Shown: positions 61,076-64,000 of the stretch, in pieces
How positions within the stretch are numbered: position 1 is the stretch's first letter
Layout of the letters: the number at the start of each line of letters is the position of its first letter
Assembly: GCA_020634245.1 (NCBI GenBank)
Contig: JACKCC010000012.1
Span: forward strand, 62,001-126,000
Source of the DNA: Ardenticatenaceae bacterium
Lineage (GTDB): Bacteria; Chloroflexota; Anaerolineae; Promineifilales; Promineifilaceae
Direction: 5' to 3'
DNA length: 64,000 nucleotides
Made by a program: the position numbers and the translations under genes
The notes under the pieces: generated by a model
The model's input: the letters and a program-made list of their open reading frames with translations, nothing else
What the model was told of the DNA's origin: nothing
Databases searched by the model: none

Positions 61076-62421
61076 TCTTCTCCCTCCGGAAGCCAAAAAA
61101 GCTGACCGTACGGGTTTTTTGGTTGACCGTCCGTAGTAAGCTGTTGGAAGCTAAGGCTAATTATGTCAATTGACCAAACCTCACTGGTACCGCTGCGGTT
61201 TGAGAGAAAAACAATAGTTGAACCATCAGGCGACCATACAGGTGCTATCCCTGTTGTTAGTTGATAGGATTCACCTGTAGACACATCCGCAATGTAAATG
61301 CTCTGGGCTTTGTATAGGCAGTCATTCCATTCCGATGAAGACGTATTAGGGTCACAGGGTATCTCGCCCTTTGTAAGACCTGTCGCTGCAATATAGCGAC
61401 TATTTGGCGACCAAGCCGGTGTAAATCCAGTGAAAGGTATTTTAAGTGCTGAACACCTCTGGCTATGAAGGTCAAATGTACATAATGGTCCTCCTAAAGA
61501 ACTTTCTCCCTTTGGAAGAGGTTCAGAGCAATTGCCATAATAAACAATACTTGACCCATCTGGCGACCAAGCATTGGGATACAAGTAAGAAACGTTGCCC
61601 GCGTCGAATTGTGGTTCAGCATCGCTTCCAGCAGAACTTACAAACCACATTGCGCCAAGTGTATCGGGTAAGTTTTGATCAATATAAGCGATTGTTTGGC
61701 CATCCGGCGATATTGCTGCGCCTTGAACAGGACCCTGAGGCAATGCTAATGTAGTGATTTCGTAAGTTTCAGCATCTACAGACCACATTCCAATTGAATC
61801 GATCCAAAACCAGAAATGACGCCCATCTGGGTGCCAGCCGAAAAAACTGCCGCCCGAATAGGACTCGAACAAGGCTTTTGATTGTCCTGTAATTCGGTTA
61901 ACGATTAAAGGTAGGCCGCCAGGTTCGACTGGACGCATTAAAACTAAATAGTTCCCATTCGGTGAGGGGAAGACCCGATAAGGCTTGAATTCTAATGTTG
62001 TGGGCAGAGGCGCTAAATTCGGCTCTTCTTCAACCTGCCCAAACATATCAAACGATAATGTATAGTAGTCTGACATTGTAGCGTACCATAGCGTCCCCGC
62101 AGGGCTACCGGCAGGTTCTGGTAAAGGTATAGAGGTAGCTGTCGGTCCCGGTTTGCGGGTAGGTGTGGGGCGTGGCGTGAAGGTTGGGAAAGGGGTCTCA
62201 TGAGCATCATAGATTTCTCCTGGCTCCAGCACAATTTGTGTAGGCTCAGGTAAAGTTGGCGGTGGTTTGAGTGTGGGAGGAGGTGGGTAACCTAACACCT
62301 CGCTGAGTTGGGAGGGCGCTGGATAACCCTGCTCCATTTGCAGACTCGGCTCAACTGCACTGGGCGTACAGGCTGCCAGCAGCAATAAGGCTGTTAGCAA
62401 TAAGCATAATTTATGGGACAT
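61072..62421 (-). CDS. PD40/TolB-like beta-propeller lipoprotein
   Basis: A 449-residue lipoprotein. The signal MSHKLCLLLTALLLLAACTPS has a lipobox (LAAC). A Pro-rich linker (PPPTLKPPPTLPEPTQ, TPRPTPTRKPGP) precedes repeats of the WD40-like PD40 propeller: FGWHPDGRHFWFW, ISPDGQTIAYIDQN, WSPDGSSIVYYGN, PAWSPNSRYIAATG and APVWSPDGSTIVFLSNRSG. GGGAGG precedes the ATG. It likely binds a partner at the cell surface. The M23 gene follows with an ATGA overlap, which suggests the two work together. Confidence 0.9.
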   Translation of the reverse strand: MSHKLCLLLTALLLLAACTPSAVEPSLQMEQGYPAPSQLSEVLGYPPPPTLKPPPTLPEPTQIVLEPGEIYDAHETPFPTFTPRPTPTRKPGPTATSIPLPEPAGSPAGTLWYATMSDYYTLSFDMFGQVEEEPNLAPLPTTLEFKPYRVFPSPNGNYLVLMRPVEPGGLPLIVNRITGQSKALFESYSGGSFFGWHPDGRHFWFWIDSIGMWSVDAETYEITTLALPQGPVQGAAISPDGQTIAYIDQNLPDTLGAMWFVSSAGSDAEPQFDAGNVSYLYPNAWSPDGSSIVYYGNCSEPLPKGESSLGGPLCTFDLHSQRCSALKIPFTGFTPAWSPNSRYIAATGLTKGEIPCDPNTSSSEWNDCLYKAQSIYIADVSTGESYQLTTGIAPVWSPDGSTIVFLSNRSGTSEVWSIDIISLSFQQLTTDGQPKNPYGQLFWLPEGEE

Positions 62422-62612
62422 ATTAGCCTCCCGTTTGACTGGCTCATTTTTGACTCAGGCCATGATCCAATCAATTGAAAGTAAATTGAAGCTCAGATGA
62501 CAGCTGGGTCATAAACCTTGATAAATTGGGTAACTTTGTGGCAAAAATGCTCAAGACGAAAACAGCGGTGTGACTGGAAAGTGGCTGTATCGCATCCTAT
62601 TAAATAATATCG

Positions 62613-62624
62613 CCCCCCCCCCCC
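62613..62624. repeat. 12-bp C homopolymer
   Basis: An unbroken run of C in an AT-rich gap. It may be a sequencing or assembly weak point or a phase-variable tract; no gene depends on it. Confidence 0.7.
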
Positions 62625-62765
62625 ATCAACAGCAAGTGTCTTTTGTCACGTGTGGGAAGTGACTTTTGTCATTTTCAGGCTATCAGAAACTCTATACCAG
62701 GCAACGGTAATCAATCGCCTGTAAATTTGTAATCCCATTTCATGCGCTGAGATGTGGCCGATTGG

Positions 62766-62921
62766 ATTGGAGGAAGAAACGGCTGTCTCTGCCTCGGTTA
62801 TAAAAAATGTCAAACCGCTCCAGTTGACGGCCAGTAGTTCCCCGCGCCAGATCAACGGTGTAGCGTCTTAACCTGGCCCGTGAATGGACGCTGCCAGCGG
62901 AAATATCGACGTAAATCATAC
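62766..62921 (-). pseudogene. Fragment of a GT4 gene copy
   Basis: About 50 codons matching the 5' end of the GT4 gene at 56578-57696: MIYVDISAGSVHSRARLRRYTVDLA and ERFDIFYNRGRDSRFF against the intact MIYVDISAGVHSRAGLGRYT and ERFGLFYNRGADGRF. One extra codon (S in SV) and many substitutions are present, and the ACGGCCGT of the intact gene (57559) reads ACGGCTGT here. No downstream GT4 sequence is present. It is a decayed duplicate. Confidence 0.85.
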
Positions 62922-63474
62922 ACCCTGTGTGTTTTGTTCTTCTTTGTATGCTTGGTATGCTTGTTGTAAGAACTTTTATCAAAGGATTCAAATTGCTCAC
63001 CGCAGTAAGGGAGAAGAAATGATTATCGTTTAAATTGTAAAGTTTTCTATATGTAGGATCGTAACCCTCTGGGTCATTCTGAAACTCGCTGATTATCAAT
63101 TCGCCGTTCATAGCGAACAATTACACCACAACGAGTCATCAAAAGTAATATCCCCGCTAACCCAATTCCACCAGCACAGTTTTACTTTCACATCAGGAAT
63201 TGCTTCGCTTATGGCCTTGCCAATCGCTAAACACCAAATTTAACATGGCTGGTATACTTTAGTGTATTCCTGATGTTTTTTCTATGCTCATCCTCTTTTT
63301 TGCAAAAATCCATGAAATACTCAACAAAGTAGCCATACTGATTTCGTCTTGAAATTTAACCTAGCAAGCCAATTATAAATGCTATACCAACAAACATGAT
63401 GATATTCACTGGAAGCAAGCGTAGTTCCTAAAGAAGCCGACCGATCGCGTCAAAAGTACTAGACGAGTATTCAT
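62922..63474. other. Gap with no supported gene
   Basis: AT-rich, with an ORF running from 63120 that only joins unrelated codons to the GT4 fragment. I see no RNA, repeat or promoter I can support. It looks like decayed DNA. Confidence 0.6.
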
Positions 63475-63823
63475 CTACGTCTTTTCTGTAAAGTACTGGG
63501 TTATTAACTTCTTCCAGAATTGCTCCTGGGCTTTAATGGTGAATCGTGCTTCACCTCGACAAAACGTCACGTTGTTGTTGTTCCCAACAATTTCAATATC
63601 AGGGCCGCCCATTTTCAGGAGGTTCTTGTGTCGAAGCAATTCATTATGTTTTCGGGTTAGTAAAATCAAGTGATAAGTCACAAAGTCGATTTACAATATC
63701 GAGACCAGCATCTGATTGCCGATCAAGTAACATTTTGACAACAAAAACAAAAGCTTCGGTTAAGTAATTTTCCGTCGCTCTTGGGGCATACCGTGATAAG
63801 ACTGAAAATACGTTATTGTCCAT
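63475..63823 (-). pseudogene. Small broken gene in two frames, unknown
   Basis: A 59-codon frame from ATG 63823 (MDNNVFSVLSRYAPRATENY ... TNPKT, stop 63644-63646) overlaps a 68-codon frame from 63681 (MTYHLILLTRKHNELLRH ... GEARFTIKAQEQFWKKL) ending at 63475. The first part resembles the start of PD-(D/E)XK-like nuclease-type proteins (ATENYLTEAFVF), which suggests one gene that a frameshift split near 63660. The family is not identified with confidence. It may also be two real short genes. Confidence 0.45.
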
Positions 63824-63826
63824 CTT

Positions 63827-64000
63827 TCATTCACGCAGTAAAAGGCTCACATCATAAAAGGAAACCAATCTTGCAGCATACTCTTCTGGTCGGACTTTTG
63901 GCCCGCCGCCGTGTCCGGTTTCAGGAATGAACCAGATAGTCTTGGGTTCCTGTGCATGGTCATAATAGAATTGCACGATACGTGGTTCCATCTCTTCAGT
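63827..64000 (-). CDS. Alpha/beta hydrolase, C-terminal end (5' part outside window)
   Basis: The frame is open from base 64000 and ends with a TGA at 63827-63829; 57 residues are visible. The segment KTIWFIPETGHGGGPKVRPEEY contains the catalytic-type His in a TGHGGG turn, typical of the C-terminus of alpha/beta hydrolases (peptidase S9/S33 or esterase types), followed by the last helix AARLVSFYDVSLLL. The rest of the gene is beyond the window. Substrate cannot be told. Confidence 0.75.
   Translation of the reverse strand, partial: TEEMEPRIVQFYYDHAQEPKTIWFIPETGHGGGPKVRPEEYAARLVSFYDVSLLLRE

Noticed and set aside
62740..63120. A 126-codon minus-strand ORF
   Set aside because: Its first 65 codons match nothing and the rest is the decayed GT4 fragment; I treat only the fragment as supported.

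Overview
The window reads as chromosomal DNA of a Chloroflexota bacterium, most likely an Anaerolineae-type filamentous lineage. This is inferred from gene families (BTAD/NB-ARC/TPR regulators, golvesin-type secreted repeats, DUF2723 membrane proteins, TadZ-like response regulators, the SCO1664/DUF3090/phosphomutase triad). No rRNA is present to confirm it. GC content is moderately high, coding density is high on both strands, and there is no CRISPR array or prophage.

Layout. 0-2.3 kb: end of an exopolysaccharide cluster (GT4 glycosyltransferase, polyprenyl-phosphate sugar transferase). 3.5-8.5 kb: rod-shape and wall-elongation operon mreB-mreC-mreD-mrdA. 8.6-10.6 kb: a three-gene set best known from actinobacteria. 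10.7-15.8 kb: TadZ/CpaE-like response regulator, sirtuin, GAF histidine kinase, thioredoxin reductase, TPR protein. 15.8-21.5 kb: HIT-like protein, P-loop kinase, HExxH protein, sugar epimerase, tRNA-Leu, zinc-ribbon membrane protein. 21.6-25.2 kb: YqeB-type selenium/molybdenum protein, histidine kinase, a radical SAM gene whose in-frame UGA is read here as selenocysteine, YggX. 25.4-33 kb: kinase-aminotransferase fusion, formyltransferase, and a 1420-residue BTAD-NB-ARC-TPR-Ser/Thr-kinase protein. 33-46 kb: housekeeping peptidases, YbdK, a LysW-like zinc ribbon, an atypical response regulator, and a parA-parB-DUF3800 overlapping operon. 46-50.5 kb: two CpaB/RcpC pilus proteins, NUDIX protein, DtxR-family repressor. 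50.5-54 kb: M3 oligopeptidase, tRNA-Phe/Gly/Cys cluster, and a separate selenocysteine tRNA. 54-64 kb: a surface-glycan/secreted-protein region that becomes decayed: DUF2723 membrane protein, GT4, a secreted M23-peptidase/golvesin gene split by a 903-bp IS5-family element, a PD40 lipoprotein, a GT4 gene fragment, a broken small gene and the end of an alpha/beta hydrolase.

Three things tie the window together. First, a selenium trait: a complete tRNA-Sec (53347-53442), a radical SAM gene that reads Cys-UGA-Ala-Glu-Pro and then continues 11 more sense codons (23464-24891), a SECIS-like hairpin 14 nt after that UGA, and a selenium-dependent hydroxylase maturation gene next door. Standard ORF calling truncates the radical SAM protein at the UGA and misses the tRNA. 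Second, the 8-bp palindrome ACGGCCGT occurs about 93 times (counted by eye, roughly once per 620 bp) between 574 and 58087, where one or two would be expected, and is absent from the last 5.9 kb; this resembles the HIP1 palindrome of cyanobacteria. Third, many short imperfect palindromes made of low-complexity arms sit directly before start codons, and five of them lie in frame inside one DUF2723 gene.

All calls are from reading the sequence; no database search was run.
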